Shown piece after piece: positions 27,377 through 36,799 of a DNA stretch of 64,000 bases. Position numbers and translations under genes: made by a program. The stretch is from Streptomyces fragilis (GTDB lineage Bacteria; Actinomycetota; Actinomycetes; Streptomycetales; Streptomycetaceae). The notes beneath the pieces are model-generated. The model worked only from the letters and a program-made list of their open reading frames with translations. It made no database searches and was not told the DNA's origin. Location: positions 372,001-436,000 of the forward strand of contig NZ_BEVZ01000006.1 in assembly GCF_003112515.1 (NCBI RefSeq), given 5' to 3'. Every line of letters begins with the position of its first letter. Within the stretch, counting starts at the first letter, position 1.

Positions 27377-27695
27377 CGCCTCCCGCCTTCCGCCGGCCCG
27401 GGCCCGCCGACCGCGCCCGGGCCGCCGCCCGTTCCACCCCTCCGGACACGAACTCCCGCCGCGGACCCGTCCGTCGCCGCCCTCCGCGGTGGTCCGCCCT
27501 CCTCGCGCCCGAGAACTCCCACCGCTCTGACGTCGCGCTTCTTCCCGTCCCCCACATCCGTCCCGTCCATCCCATTGACGCCGGATCAGATGTGGATGAG
27601 CATGACCGCCTACCGGGATGGGAGCGCTCCCACCTGCCTGCCTCCCGGTCGGGCACGCCCGTGACCACCCGCACCACGACCGAGGAGCCCCGGAC
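27377..27695. other. Intergenic promoter region of the cellulase gene
   Basis: No gene is supported in these 320 bases. Its main content is the CebR-type palindrome at 27619-27632, plus the GAGGAG ribosome binding site at 27682. Confidence 0.6.
27619..27632. promoter_or_regulatory. CebR operator (TGGGAGCGCTCCCA)
   Basis: A perfect 14-bp palindrome identical to the Streptomyces CebR box, 64 bases before the start of a cellulase gene. CebR is the LacI-family repressor that leaves the DNA when cellobiose or cello-oligosaccharides are present. Confidence 0.9.
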
Positions 27696-29939
27696 GTGAA
27701 ACGACGCAGAACCACCTTGCTCGGCGTGACGACGGCCCTGCTGGCGGCCGCCCTCACCCTGCCCGCCGGCCCGGCGGGCGCCGACGAGGTCGAGCTGATC
27801 AGGAACGGCACCTTCGACTCGTCCACCGATCCCTGGTGGAGCAGCGCGAACGTCACCACCGCGCTGCAGGACGGGCAGTTGTGCGCCGCGATACCCGGCG
27901 GCACCGCCAACCGCTGGGACGCGATCGTCGGCCACAACGACCTCACGCTGCAGGAGGGCCAGACCTACCGCTTCTCGTTCTCGGCGACCGGGAACCCGGC
28001 GGACCACGTGGTGCGGGCCGTGGTGGGCCTGGCCGTGGATCCGTACGACACCTACTTCGAGGTCAGCCCGCAGCTGAGCGTCTCCGGCAACGACTACACC
28101 TACACCTTCACCGCGCCGGCCGACACCACGCAGGCCCAGGTGGCCTTCCAGGCCGGCGGCAGCGCCGACGCGTGGCGGATGTGCCTCGACGACATCTCCC
28201 TGGTGGGCGGCGTGCCGCCGCAGGAGTACGAGCCGGACACCGGCCCGCGGGTGCGCGTCAACCAGGTCGGCTACCTGCCCAAGGGACCGAAGAACGCGAC
28301 CGTGGTCACCGAGGCGACGGCTGCCCTGCCGTGGGAGCTGCGCGACTCCAGGGGCAAGGCGGTGGCCCGCGGCAGGACCGTGCCGCGCGGCGTCGACGCC
28401 TCCTCCGGACAGAACGTCCATTCCGTCGACTTCGGTTCCTACCGCGGCTCCGGCAGGGGCTTCGTGCTGGTCGCCGACGGCGAGACCAGCCGCCCCTTCG
28501 ACATCTCCGCGACGGCCTACGAGCGGCTCCGGCTGGACTCGCTGAAGTTCTACTACACGCAGCGATCCGGCCAGGCGATCCGTGACGACCTGCGCCCGGG
28601 CTACGGCCGCCCGGCCGGCCACGTCGGCGAGGCGCCCAACCAGGGCGACACCGACGTGCCCTGCCAGGAAGGCGTCTGCGACTACTCCCTGGACGTGGCG
28701 GGCGGTTGGTACGACGCCGGCGACCACGGCAAGTACGTCGTCAACGGCGGCATCTCCACCTGGGAGCTGCTGCGCACCTACGAGCGTGCCCTGCACGCCC
28801 CCTCGGGCAGCCCGGGCTCCCTGCGCGACGGCAGCCTGGTGATCCCCGAGTCCGGCAACCGGGTCCCCGACGTCCTCGACGAGGCGCGTTGGGAGCTCGA
28901 GTTCATGATGAAGATGCAGGTGCCGAGCGGGCAGCCGCTGGCCGGCATGGCGCACCACAAGATCCACGACTCCGAGTGGACCGGGCTGCCGCTGATGCCG
29001 CACCTGGACCCGAAGAAGCGTGAGCTGCACCCGCCGACCACCACGGCCACCCTGAACCTGGCGGCCACCGCCGCGCAGGCGGCCCGCCTCTACCGTCCCT
29101 ACGACCGGGCGTTCGCCAAGGAGTCCCTGGCCTCCGCGAAGACCGCCTGGCGGGCCGCGCTCGCCCACCCGGACCTCCTGCCGGACCCGAACGACGGCAT
29201 CGGCGGCGGCGCCTACCCCGACACCGACGCCTCCGACGAGTTCTACTGGGCGGCCGTGCAGCTGTACCTGACCACCGGTGACCGCGAGTACGAGCGGTAC
29301 ATCCTCAAGTCCCCGGTGCACACGGCGGACATCTGGAACCCGCTCGGCTTCGACTGGCAGCGCACCGCGGCGGCGGGCCGGCTGGACCTCGCCACCGTGC
29401 CGAACCGCCTCCCGGGTCTGCGCTCCGTGCGCGCCTCGGTGGTCAAGGGCGCCGACACCTACCTGGCGACCCTGCGCGAGCACCCGTACGGCCTGCCGTA
29501 CGCGCCGAAGGACAACGTCTACGACTGGGGTTCGAACGCGCAGATCCTGAACAACGCGCACGTCATCGCCACCGCGTACGACCTGACCGGTGACCGCCGT
29601 TACCGCGACGGGGCGCTGCAGAGCCTGGACTACATCCTGGGCCGCAACGCGCTGAACATCTCGTACGTGACCGGCTACGGCGACGTCACCTCGGTGAACC
29701 AGCACAGCCGGTGGTACGCCCACCAGCTGGAGCCGAGCCTGCCCAACCCGCCGGCGGGCACGCTGTCCGGGGGCCCGAACTCCAGCATCCAGGACCCGGT
29801 GGCGCAGAGCCTGCTGCGCGGCTGCACCGGCCAGTTCTGCTACGTGGACGACATCCAGTCCTGGTCCACCAACGAGCTGACGGTGAACTGGAACGCGGCC
29901 CTGGCCTGGATGGCGTCGTTCGCGGCGGACCAGGGGTAG
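27696..29939 (+). CDS. Secreted glycoside hydrolase family 9 cellulase
   Basis: 747 residues from a GTG with GAGGAG 8 bases upstream. Residues 1-29 are a Sec signal (KRRRTTLLG..LTLPAGPAGA). Then come a CBM4/9-like jelly-roll module at about 30-180 (LIRNGTFDSSTDPWW), an Ig-like CelD N-terminal domain at 185-275 (VRVNQVGYLP) and the GH9 (alpha/alpha)6 barrel at 280-745. The catalytic base region GGWYDAGDHGKYV, the histidine-containing SVNQHSRW and the acid region WSTNELTVNWNAALAW are all present. It is an endo- or processive endoglucanase exported to degrade cellulose, and the CebR box in front predicts induction by cellobiose. Confidence 0.96.
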   Translation: MKRRRTTLLGVTTALLAAALTLPAGPAGADEVELIRNGTFDSSTDPWWSSANVTTALQDGQLCAAIPGGTANRWDAIVGHNDLTLQEGQTYRFSFSATGNPADHVVRAVVGLAVDPYDTYFEVSPQLSVSGNDYTYTFTAPADTTQAQVAFQAGGSADAWRMCLDDISLVGGVPPQEYEPDTGPRVRVNQVGYLPKGPKNATVVTEATAALPWELRDSRGKAVARGRTVPRGVDASSGQNVHSVDFGSYRGSGRGFVLVADGETSRPFDISATAYERLRLDSLKFYYTQRSGQAIRDDLRPGYGRPAGHVGEAPNQGDTDVPCQEGVCDYSLDVAGGWYDAGDHGKYVVNGGISTWELLRTYERALHAPSGSPGSLRDGSLVIPESGNRVPDVLDEARWELEFMMKMQVPSGQPLAGMAHHKIHDSEWTGLPLMPHLDPKKRELHPPTTTATLNLAATAAQAARLYRPYDRAFAKESLASAKTAWRAALAHPDLLPDPNDGIGGGAYPDTDASDEFYWAAVQLYLTTGDREYERYILKSPVHTADIWNPLGFDWQRTAAAGRLDLATVPNRLPGLRSVRASVVKGADTYLATLREHPYGLPYAPKDNVYDWGSNAQILNNAHVIATAYDLTGDRRYRDGALQSLDYILGRNALNISYVTGYGDVTSVNQHSRWYAHQLEPSLPNPPAGTLSGGPNSSIQDPVAQSLLRGCTGQFCYVDDIQSWSTNELTVNWNAALAWMASFAADQG

Positions 29940-29961
29940 CCGCGGGGCGGTGCCACGGTCC

Positions 29962-30001
29962 CGGTGCGCCGGGCGGGAGGAGGTCCCCGCCCGGCGCACC
30001 G
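29962..30001. terminator. 16-bp bidirectional terminator hairpin
   Basis: CGGTGCGCCGGGCGGG (29962-29977) pairs with 29986-30001, with an 8-base loop, between the convergent cellulase and ssuD genes. Confidence 0.85.
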
Positions 30002-30068
30002 CCGTGTGCGGCGGCCCCGGTCAGCAGGCCGCTGCCGTCAGCAGACCGCCGTCACCGGGCCGCCGCGG

Positions 30069-31232
30069 TCAGCGGGGGGCCGCCGCCGCGAAGGGAACCT
30101 GGGGCGCGGGCCGCGTCAGGGACGCCGGGCGGGCCGGGTGCGTCCACAGGCCGCGCGAGGCGAGGCGGGGCAGGACGCCCTCGCCGAACCAGTAGGCCTC
30201 CTCCAGGTGCGGATACCCCGAGAGCACGAACTCGTCGATCCCCAGGGCGTGGTACTCCCCGATCAGGTCGGCGACCTCCTCGTGGCTGCCGACCAGCGCG
30301 GTGCCCGCCCCGCCGCGGACCAGGCCGATACCCGCCCAGAGGTTGGGGTGGATCTCCAGGCCGTCGGTGTTGCCGCCGCCGTGCAGCTCCAGCATGCGGC
30401 GCTGCCCCTCGGACTCGCTGCGGGCGAGCCCCTCCTGCACGGCCCGCACCGTCTGCGGGTCGAAGCCGTCCAGCAGCCGTCGCGCCTCCGCCCACGCCTG
30501 CTCGGCGGTGTCGCGGGTGATGACGTGCAGCCGGATGCCGAAGCGGAGCCGGCGGCCCTGGGCCTCGGCGTGCGCCCGGACGCGCGCGATCTTCTCCGCG
30601 ACGGCGGCGGGCGGCTCTCCCCAGGTGAGGTAGACGTCGACGTGCCGTGCGGCGACCTCGAGCGCGCGGGGCGAGGAGCCGCCGAAGTAGATCTGCGGCG
30701 CCGGGTCGGGCAGCCGGCTGAGCTCGGCCTCCTCCACCCGCAGGTGCCGGCCGGTGCGGGTGACCCGCTCCCCCGCCCACAGGCCGCGGACCACGTGCAG
30801 GAACTCGTCGGTGCGCTCGTAGCGCTGGTCCTTGTCCAGGAAGTCGCCGTAGGCGCGCTGCTCCCTGCTCTCGCCGCCGGTCACCACGTTGACCAGCAGC
30901 CGCCCGCCGGTGAGCCGCTGGTAGGTGGAGGCCATCTGGGCGGCGAGGGTGGGCGAGACGGAGTCGGGGCGGAAGGCGACCAGGAACTTCAGCCGCTCCG
31001 TGTGACGGCTGACCATGGCGGTGGTCAGCCAGGCGTCCTCGCACCAGGTGCCGGTGGGGGTCAGCGCGCCGACGAAGCCCAGGTCCTCGGCGGCCAGGGC
31101 TATCTGGCTGAGGTAGCCGACGGTGGCCGGCCGGTCCGCCCCGGCGGCGCCGGTGCGGACGCCGTGGCCGCCGCCGACGATGTCACGGCTGTCGCCGTTG
31201 GTGGGCATGAACCAGTGGAAGGTGAGGGTCAC
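30069..31232 (-). CDS. ssuD: FMNH2-dependent alkanesulfonate monooxygenase
   Basis: 387 residues of the luciferase-like monooxygenase fold. The family opening FHWFMPTNGDSRDI, the active-site stretch GTWCEDAW, the LVNVVTGGESREQRAYGD loop and RYERTDEFLHVVRGLW all match SsuD. It uses reduced FMN and oxygen to split C1-C6 alkanesulfonates into aldehyde and sulfite, freeing sulfur. Its reductase partner lies 46 bases upstream in the same operon. The sulfonate ABC transporter ssuABC is not in the window. Confidence 0.94.
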   Translation of the reverse strand: MTLTFHWFMPTNGDSRDIVGGGHGVRTGAAGADRPATVGYLSQIALAAEDLGFVGALTPTGTWCEDAWLTTAMVSRHTERLKFLVAFRPDSVSPTLAAQMASTYQRLTGGRLLVNVVTGGESREQRAYGDFLDKDQRYERTDEFLHVVRGLWAGERVTRTGRHLRVEEAELSRLPDPAPQIYFGGSSPRALEVAARHVDVYLTWGEPPAAVAEKIARVRAHAEAQGRRLRFGIRLHVITRDTAEQAWAEARRLLDGFDPQTVRAVQEGLARSESEGQRRMLELHGGGNTDGLEIHPNLWAGIGLVRGGAGTALVGSHEEVADLIGEYHALGIDEFVLSGYPHLEEAYWFGEGVLPRLASRGLWTHPARPASLTRPAPQVPFAAAAPR

Positions 31233-31278
31233 CGGAGGGGTCGCCTTTCGGGAGCGGTCGGGTCTGCGGGGCGCGCGT

Positions 31279-31845
31279 TCACGCGGCGACGGCGCGGACG
31301 ACCGTCCGGCGGGCGTGGTCGGTGAGGGCGGCGGAGAACTGGTCCACCACGCCCTCCAGGGCGCCGGCGGCCGGCTCGGCGACGGTCACCGTGCCGTCCT
31401 CGGCGACGGTGATGTCCTTGTCGAGGGTGAACCAGCCCTGGACGATGTGGCCTGCGCCCATGGAGCTCAGCACCGGGCGGAGGGCGTAGTCGATGGCGAG
31501 CACATGTGCGGTGGACCCACCGGTGGCGAGCGGCAGCACCGTCTTGCCGGTCAGCGCGTACTGCGGGAGCAGGTCCAGCAGGGACTTGAGCAGCCCGGAG
31601 TAGGCGGCCTTGTAGACCGGCGTGCCGATCACCAGGCCGTCCGCCTCGGCGACCAGGGCCGTCGCCCGGGCGATCGCGGGGTGGCCGAAGTCGGCGCCGA
31701 GCAGCGCCTCCGCGGGCAGGGTGCGGACGTCCAGCGGGACGACGTGGTGGCCCTGTGCGGTCAGACGGGCGTCGAGGTGGCGCAGCAGGCGCGCGGTGCG
31801 GGAGGTCGGGGACGGGCTGCCGGAGAGCGAGAGGACGGTGGCCAT
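31279..31845 (-). CDS. ssuE: NADPH-dependent FMN reductase
   Basis: 188 residues of the flavodoxin-like fold. It has the phosphate loop LSGSPSPTSRTARLL, VIGTPVYKAAYSGLLKSLLDLLPQYAL (flavin site and dimer helix), LPLATGGSTAHVLAIDYALRPVLSSMGA, and a GWFTLDKDI segment. It supplies FMNH2 to SsuD downstream. The ATG at 31845 has AGGAGAT in front. Transcription probably begins upstream of the leader peptide near 32207, leaving about 285 bases of leader RNA. Confidence 0.93.
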   Translation of the reverse strand: MATVLSLSGSPSPTSRTARLLRHLDARLTAQGHHVVPLDVRTLPAEALLGADFGHPAIARATALVAEADGLVIGTPVYKAAYSGLLKSLLDLLPQYALTGKTVLPLATGGSTAHVLAIDYALRPVLSSMGAGHIVQGWFTLDKDITVAEDGTVTVAEPAAGALEGVVDQFSAALTDHARRTVVRAVAA

Positions 31846-32129
31846 GAGGCGGATCTCCTGGAACGGGATGGGGGAATGCGGCGGTGGACTGCGGGCGCGG
31901 TGGGCCGGACCCTCCGCGCACGGGCACGCCGGTCGCCCCCGCGCGGCGGCCGGGACGGGCCGGGGCAGGGACGAGGGCGCCCGGGAGGAAGGACGGGCGA
32001 AGGCCCCGCGGGACATGCGGGCACCGGGGCCGGACGTGTGGCGCGAGCCGGGGCCGACGCAACGTCAGCGGCCCGACGGCTGCTCACCGTGCGGCGCGGA
32101 GGGAGGGAGCGACCGGGAAGGAACCGGTG

Positions 32130-32207
32130 TCAGGCCACGCGACACAGCGCTGCGGCGACACGGACCAGGTCGACGCAGCGGCGGCAGGTGAGAATCTGGC
32201 GCGGCAT
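32130..32207 (-). CDS. 25-residue putative leader peptide of the ssu operon
   Basis: An ATG preceded by CGGAGC starts a 25-codon frame containing TCRRCVDLVRVAAALCRVA, with cysteines at 8, 11 and 22. The RRxVDLxRVAxALC pattern is that of actinobacterial putative leader peptides found before sulfur-assimilation genes. The most likely role is cysteine-dependent attenuation: slow translation over the Cys codons would alter folding of the leader RNA before ssuE. No clear antiterminator pair could be drawn by eye. Confidence 0.75.
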   Translation of the reverse strand: MPRQILTCRRCVDLVRVAAALCRVA

Positions 32208-32291
32208 GCTCCGATGCAAGCACGGGGGTTTCGCGGCCGTCAACGCCGTGGCCGCCATGCGAGACGCCGCGGGGCCGGCGGGCGAGGCACA

Positions 32292-33431
32292 ATGAGCAGC
32301 GCTGAAGGCCTAGTCGGGCGAAGGAGCGTGGCCCCCAACATGTCCATGGTCGGCAACCTGCGCAAGGTGGCGCGCCTGGCGCGGCGTGCGCGCCGGGTGG
32401 ATCTCAGCCATCCCGCCCGCTCGCCCCTGGGATCGACGGTGGTGAACTGCGTCGTCTACCGCGGAGGTGTCCGGCAGGAGGGTCCGGCGAGCGTGCACGA
32501 GGCGGTCCGGCTCGCCGCCGGGCACCGCGACGGCTTCGTCTGGCTGGGGCTGCACGAGCCCGCCGCCGAGCAGTTCGCCGATGTGGCCGAGCTGTTCGGG
32601 CTGCACCCGCTGGCGGTGGAGGACGCGGTCCACGCCCACCAGCGGCCCAAGGTGGAGCAGTACGGCGACGTGCTGTTCTCCGTCTTCAAGACGGTCACCT
32701 ACGTCGAGCACGCCGAACTGACCGCGACCAGCGAGGTGGTGGACACCGGCGAGATCATGGTCTTCACCGGTCCCCGCTTCGTGGTCACCGTCCGCCACGG
32801 CAGCCACGGTTCGCTGGGCCCGCTGCGGGAGGAGCTCGAATCGCAGCCGCGGCTGCTGGCCGAGGGCCCGTCGGCGGTGCTGCACGCGGTCGCGGACCAC
32901 GTCGTCGACGAGTTCCTGACGGTGGCGGCGGCCGTGCAGGACGACATCGACGCGGTGGAGACCCAGGTCTTCTCCCCCGCCGACCGCACCGCCGATCCCG
33001 GCCGCATCTACCAGCTCAAGCGCGAGGTGCTGGAGTTCAAGCGGGCGGCGGTGCCGCTGGCACAGCCGCTGGCCCGGCTGGCGAGCGACCCCTCCTCGCC
33101 GGTCACGCCGGAGATCCGGGCCTACTTCCGCGACGTCGCCGATCACCTGGCCCGCGTCACCGAGCAGATAACCGCCTCCGACGCACTGCTGGACTCCGTC
33201 CTGCAGGCCCACCTGGCCCAGGTGACCGTGGCGCAGAACGAGGACATGCGCAAGATCACCGCGTGGGCCGCGATCATCGCCGTCCCCACCATGGTGTGCG
33301 GCGTGTACGGCATGAACTTCGAGCACATGCCCGAGCTGCACTGGCGGTACGGGTACGCCTACGCGATCGGGCTGATCGTGGTGGCCTGCTTCTTCATCCA
33401 CCGCGGGTTCAAGCGCAACGGCTGGTTGTGA
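32292..33431 (+). CDS. corA: CorA-family divalent cation transporter
   Basis: 379 residues. A large cytosolic N-terminal domain (VNCVVYRGG ... HPLAVEDAVHAHQRPKVEQYGDVLFSVFKTV) and a long helical stalk lead to two C-terminal membrane helices. The first ends in the signature YGMNFEHMPEL (Gly340-Met341-Asn342) that forms the pore mouth, and the second ends with FIHRGFKRNGWL. It would take up magnesium, possibly cobalt, as a pentamer. The ATG at 32292 lies just after an A-rich stretch. The N-terminal 45 residues (NLRKVARLARRARRVDLSHPAR) are basic and specific to actinomycete members. Confidence 0.92.
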   Translation: MSSAEGLVGRRSVAPNMSMVGNLRKVARLARRARRVDLSHPARSPLGSTVVNCVVYRGGVRQEGPASVHEAVRLAAGHRDGFVWLGLHEPAAEQFADVAELFGLHPLAVEDAVHAHQRPKVEQYGDVLFSVFKTVTYVEHAELTATSEVVDTGEIMVFTGPRFVVTVRHGSHGSLGPLREELESQPRLLAEGPSAVLHAVADHVVDEFLTVAAAVQDDIDAVETQVFSPADRTADPGRIYQLKREVLEFKRAAVPLAQPLARLASDPSSPVTPEIRAYFRDVADHLARVTEQITASDALLDSVLQAHLAQVTVAQNEDMRKITAWAAIIAVPTMVCGVYGMNFEHMPELHWRYGYAYAIGLIVVACFFIHRGFKRNGWL

Positions 33432-33497
33432 CGGCCCTCGTGGCGCATAGTCGGAGCACCGTGACCGAAGCGGGAGCACCCTGGAGGGAGTGACGCC

Positions 33498-35069
33498 GTG
33501 AGCCGGGCCGAGACGCCCCCCGAGCAGCTGGACGTCCTCGTCGTCGGAGCCGGCATCTCCGGCATCGGCGCGGGACGCTACCTGAGGACCGAGCACCCGG
33601 CGAAGTCCTTCGCCGTCCTGGAGGCCCGCGGCGCCTCGGGCGGCACCTGGGACCTCTTCCGCTACCCGGGCGTCCGCTCGGACTCCGACCTCCACACCTT
33701 CGGCTACGACTTCAAGCCGTGGCGGGACCGGCAGGCCATCGCCGACGCGCCGCGCATCCTGGCCTACCTGCGGGAGGTGGTGGCGGAGAACGGTCTCGAC
33801 GCCCACATCCGCTACCACCACCGGGTGACCGCCCTGTCCTGGTCGAGCGGGGAGGCGCGCTGGCTGGCCGACGTGGAGCGCACCGACACCGGCGAGCGGC
33901 TGCGGCTGAGCGCCCGCTGGGTGTTCTGCGCCGGCGGCTACTACCGCTACGACCGGGGACACACCCCGCGCTTCGAGGGACGGGAGAACTTCCGGGGCAC
34001 GGTGGTCCACCCCCAGCAGTGGCCCGAGGACCTGGACCACGCCGGCCGGAGGGTGGTGGTGATCGGCAGCGGCGCGACCGCCGTCACCCTGGTCCCGGCG
34101 CTCGCGGAGACGGCCTCGCACGTCACCATGCTCCAGCGGACGCCCACCTACGTCATGCCGGTGCCCCGTGAGGACGCGGTCGCCGCCGCCCTGCGCAAGT
34201 GGTTCGGCGAGGAACGCGGTCACGCCCTCGCCCGGCGCAAGAACATCGCCCAGCAGCGCGCCGTCTGGTCGTTCGCCCAGAGGTTCCCGAAGACCGCGCG
34301 GAAGCTGATCCGGTGGGTCAACACCCGGCAGCTGCCGAAGGGTTATCCGGTCGACGAGCACTTCAACCCGCCGTACGACCCGTGGGACCAGCGGTTGTGC
34401 GCGGTGCCGGACGGCGACCTCTTCAAGGCGATCGGCCGCGGCGCCGCGGAGGTGGTGACCGACCGGATCGTCCGGTTCACCGGGCGGGGCGTCCTGCTGG
34501 AGTCGGGCCGGGAGCTGGAGGCGGACATCGTGGTCACCGCCACCGGTCTCACCGTGCAGGCGCTGGGCGGCATCGCCCTGACCGTCGACGGCGAGCCCGT
34601 CCAGCTCTCCAGGACCGTCGCCTACAAGGGCATGATGCTGTCCGGCGTGCCGAACCTGGTGATGGCCATCGGGTACACCAACTCGTCCTGGACGCTGAAG
34701 ATCGGCCTGCTGTGCGAGCACTTCTGCCGCCTGCTGTCCCACCTGGACGCCCACGGCTACGACGCGGCCTGTCCCGAGCCGGGCGACCCGGACATGCCCA
34801 CCCGGCCCTTCCTGGACTTCGCGGCCGGTTACATCCTCAGGGCGGTGGACCAGCTTCCCCGCCAGGGGGACCGGATGCCGTGGCTGACGTCGATGAGTTA
34901 CCACTCCGACGTGAAGCTGCTCCGCTCCGACGACGTGGCCGATCCGGAACTGCGCCTGTTCCGCGCGACGGGGGCGGGCGAGGGGGCCGCGCCCGACGGG
35001 GCGGCGGCACCGCCCGGGGAGGACGCGGAGCCGCTCACAGGCCCCGTCGCCGGGCGGCGGGAGGACTGA
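33498..35069 (+). CDS. Flavin-containing / Baeyer-Villiger-type monooxygenase
   Basis: 523 residues from a GTG with GGAGGGAG upstream. The N-terminal FAD motif VVGAGISGIGAG, the BVMO fingerprint FRGTVVHPQQWP and the NADPH motif VVIGSGATAVTL all appear in the expected order. The RYPGVRSDSDLHTFGYDFKPW segment is typical of the class. It would oxidise a ketone, or another carbonyl or heteroatom substrate, using NADPH and O2. The C-terminal 40 residues are a Gly/Ala/Pro-rich tail. It stands alone, 66 bases after corA. Confidence 0.93.
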   Translation: MSRAETPPEQLDVLVVGAGISGIGAGRYLRTEHPAKSFAVLEARGASGGTWDLFRYPGVRSDSDLHTFGYDFKPWRDRQAIADAPRILAYLREVVAENGLDAHIRYHHRVTALSWSSGEARWLADVERTDTGERLRLSARWVFCAGGYYRYDRGHTPRFEGRENFRGTVVHPQQWPEDLDHAGRRVVVIGSGATAVTLVPALAETASHVTMLQRTPTYVMPVPREDAVAAALRKWFGEERGHALARRKNIAQQRAVWSFAQRFPKTARKLIRWVNTRQLPKGYPVDEHFNPPYDPWDQRLCAVPDGDLFKAIGRGAAEVVTDRIVRFTGRGVLLESGRELEADIVVTATGLTVQALGGIALTVDGEPVQLSRTVAYKGMMLSGVPNLVMAIGYTNSSWTLKIGLLCEHFCRLLSHLDAHGYDAACPEPGDPDMPTRPFLDFAAGYILRAVDQLPRQGDRMPWLTSMSYHSDVKLLRSDDVADPELRLFRATGAGEGAAPDGAAAPPGEDAEPLTGPVAGRRED

Positions 35070-35140
35070 GCCCGGCCACCGCGGGCGCCCACCCCGCGCG
35101 GACGGTCCAGGCCCACAGCCCGGGCCGGCGGGCTCCCGTC

Positions 35141-35689
35141 TCAGTCCTCGCCGGTCGCCTTGCGGACCAGGGCCGCGTAGCCGAGCTGGAGGGCGTCGGC
35201 GCCGGCCAGCGCGGTCAGGGCGCCCATGGCGGTGCGGGTGGCGCGCGGGGCCAGCAGCAGTCCGGCGGTCAGGGTGGAGGCCACCCAGACGCTGGTGCAG
35301 AACGGGCAGGTCATCAGCTCGCCCACGGTCTCCCGGCCGCTCTCCGGGCGGGCCTCCTCGTGCAGTTCCGCGGGGCCTTCCGGGCCGACGTACCGGGTGA
35401 ACGGCGCGCGCAGCGGGCTGGTCACCGCGGCCTTGCTGAGCAGCCGGCTGAGCCGGAAGGTGGCCACCGCGGTGAGCGCCACGTCCCAGGGGTCGGGGCG
35501 CTCGGGGACCGGGCGGCCGCGGAGCCGGACCGCGGTGGTCCAGGCCGCGGTGTACGTGCCGAAGGCCGTCATCGCCGCCAGGTAGCCGCTCAGCGGGCGG
35601 TCCCCGCCCCCGGCGTACGCGCCGTGGGTGCGGTGGAGCGCCGCCTGCAGGCGCTGTGCGAGGCCGCCGCCTTCCGGGGTGTCTGCCAT
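35141..35689 (-). CDS. DUF1360 membrane protein
   Basis: 182 residues. The DUF1360 core is visible: WDVALTAVATFRLSRLLSKAAVTSPLRAPF, a charged middle, and the cysteine motif TCPFCTSVWVAS followed by a hydrophobic segment. The PFC pair is conserved in the family and may bind a metal. Two to three membrane segments are predicted. The function is unknown; homologs in sporulating bacteria and actinomycetes are often stress-linked, fitting the neighbouring stress-type genes. The 3' end converges with the monooxygenase gene. Confidence 0.8.
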   Translation of the reverse strand: MADTPEGGGLAQRLQAALHRTHGAYAGGGDRPLSGYLAAMTAFGTYTAAWTTAVRLRGRPVPERPDPWDVALTAVATFRLSRLLSKAAVTSPLRAPFTRYVGPEGPAELHEEARPESGRETVGELMTCPFCTSVWVASTLTAGLLLAPRATRTAMGALTALAGADALQLGYAALVRKATGED

Positions 35690-35820
35690 GTTCCGTGTCC
35701 GCCCTTGTCCGTGCCGTGTGGTGCGTTGTCCGGTTTCCGCCGAACGGTGTCCGCTTCGGTACCTGTGCCCGCCCGTCCCGTCGGCACGCCTGCGGGGCGG
35801 GCGGGCGGGCACGGCCGCGG

Positions 35821-36699
35821 CTACGGCAGCGGGGTGCCGCCGGTGGCGTTGACGATCTCGCCGGTGATGAACGAGGCGTCCTCGGAGGCGAGGAACACGT
35901 AGGCGGGCGCCATCTCGGCCGGCTGGGCCGGACGTCCGAGCGGCGACTGCTTGCCGAACTCGCTGGTGTCCGGCATGGTCGCCGGGATCAGCGGGGTCCA
36001 CACCGGGCCGGGGGCGACGGCGTTGACGCGCACGCCGCGCTCGGCCAGCATCTGCGCCATCCCCTGCGTGAAGTTGACGATGGCCGCCTTGGTCATCGCG
36101 TAGTCGAGCAGGTGCGGGCTGGGCTGGTAGCCCTGCACGGAGGTGGTGTTGACGATCGAGCCGCCCTCCTGGATGTGCGGCAGGGCGAACTTCGACAGCC
36201 AGAACATGCCGTAGAGGTTGGTGCGCATCACCCGGTCGAACTGCTCGGTGGTGATCGCCTCGATGCCGTCCGGCTGCGACATCTGGTAGGCGGCGTTGTT
36301 GACCAGGACGTCGATCCGGCCGAACTCCTCGACCGCCCGGTCGATCAGCGCCCGGCAGTTGGCCTCCTCGCGGATGTCGCAGGAGACGGCGACCGCGCGG
36401 CGCCCGGCGTCCTCCACCAGGCGCACGGTCTCCCGGGCGTCCTCCTTCTCGTCCTCCAGGTACGTGAAGAGCACGTCGGCCCCCTCGCGGGCGAAGGCCA
36501 GCGCGACGGCCCTGCCGATGCCGGAGTCGCCGCCGGTGATCACCGCCTTGCGGCCCTCCAGCTTGCCGCTGCCCTTGTAGGACTCCTCGCCGTGGTCGGG
36601 CGGCGGGTCCATGGGCGCGGTGTGGCCGGGGTGCGGCTGGTCCTGGGAGGAGAACTCGGGGGTGGGGTGCTTCTCGCCCGGGTGCTGGGGCTGGTTCAC
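35821..36699 (-). CDS. Short-chain dehydrogenase/reductase (general-stress type)
   Basis: 292 residues from a GTG with AAGGAGAG 9 bases upstream. A hydrophilic N-terminal tail (HPGEKHPTPEFSSQDQPHPGH) precedes the SDR core: cofactor loop TGGDSGIGRAVA, NNAA, catalytic serine in NTTSVQG and YAMTK. The PGPVWTPLIPATMP and GEIVNATGG segments place it with the YghA/YdaD-like stress oxidoreductases. The substrate is unknown. A sigma-B-like promoter at 36800-36824 lies about 100 bases upstream, divergent from one for the next gene. Confidence 0.92.
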   Translation of the reverse strand: MNQPQHPGEKHPTPEFSSQDQPHPGHTAPMDPPPDHGEESYKGSGKLEGRKAVITGGDSGIGRAVALAFAREGADVLFTYLEDEKEDARETVRLVEDAGRRAVAVSCDIREEANCRALIDRAVEEFGRIDVLVNNAAYQMSQPDGIEAITTEQFDRVMRTNLYGMFWLSKFALPHIQEGGSIVNTTSVQGYQPSPHLLDYAMTKAAIVNFTQGMAQMLAERGVRVNAVAPGPVWTPLIPATMPDTSEFGKQSPLGRPAQPAEMAPAYVFLASEDASFITGEIVNATGGTPLP

Positions 36700-36799
36700 G
36701 TCGGTGACTCTCCTTGTCGGGCCGTGTGCTCTCTGCGGGGATTCGACCGGTATCGACGGCGGTTGGTGCGGTTCGACCCCGGTGTCGACCCAGCCCGAG

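Noticed and set aside
35117..35134. AGCCCG-GGCCGG-CGGGCT hairpin between convergent monooxygenase and DUF1360 genes
   Set aside because: Only 6 paired bases with a self-complementary loop; too weak in this GC context to call.
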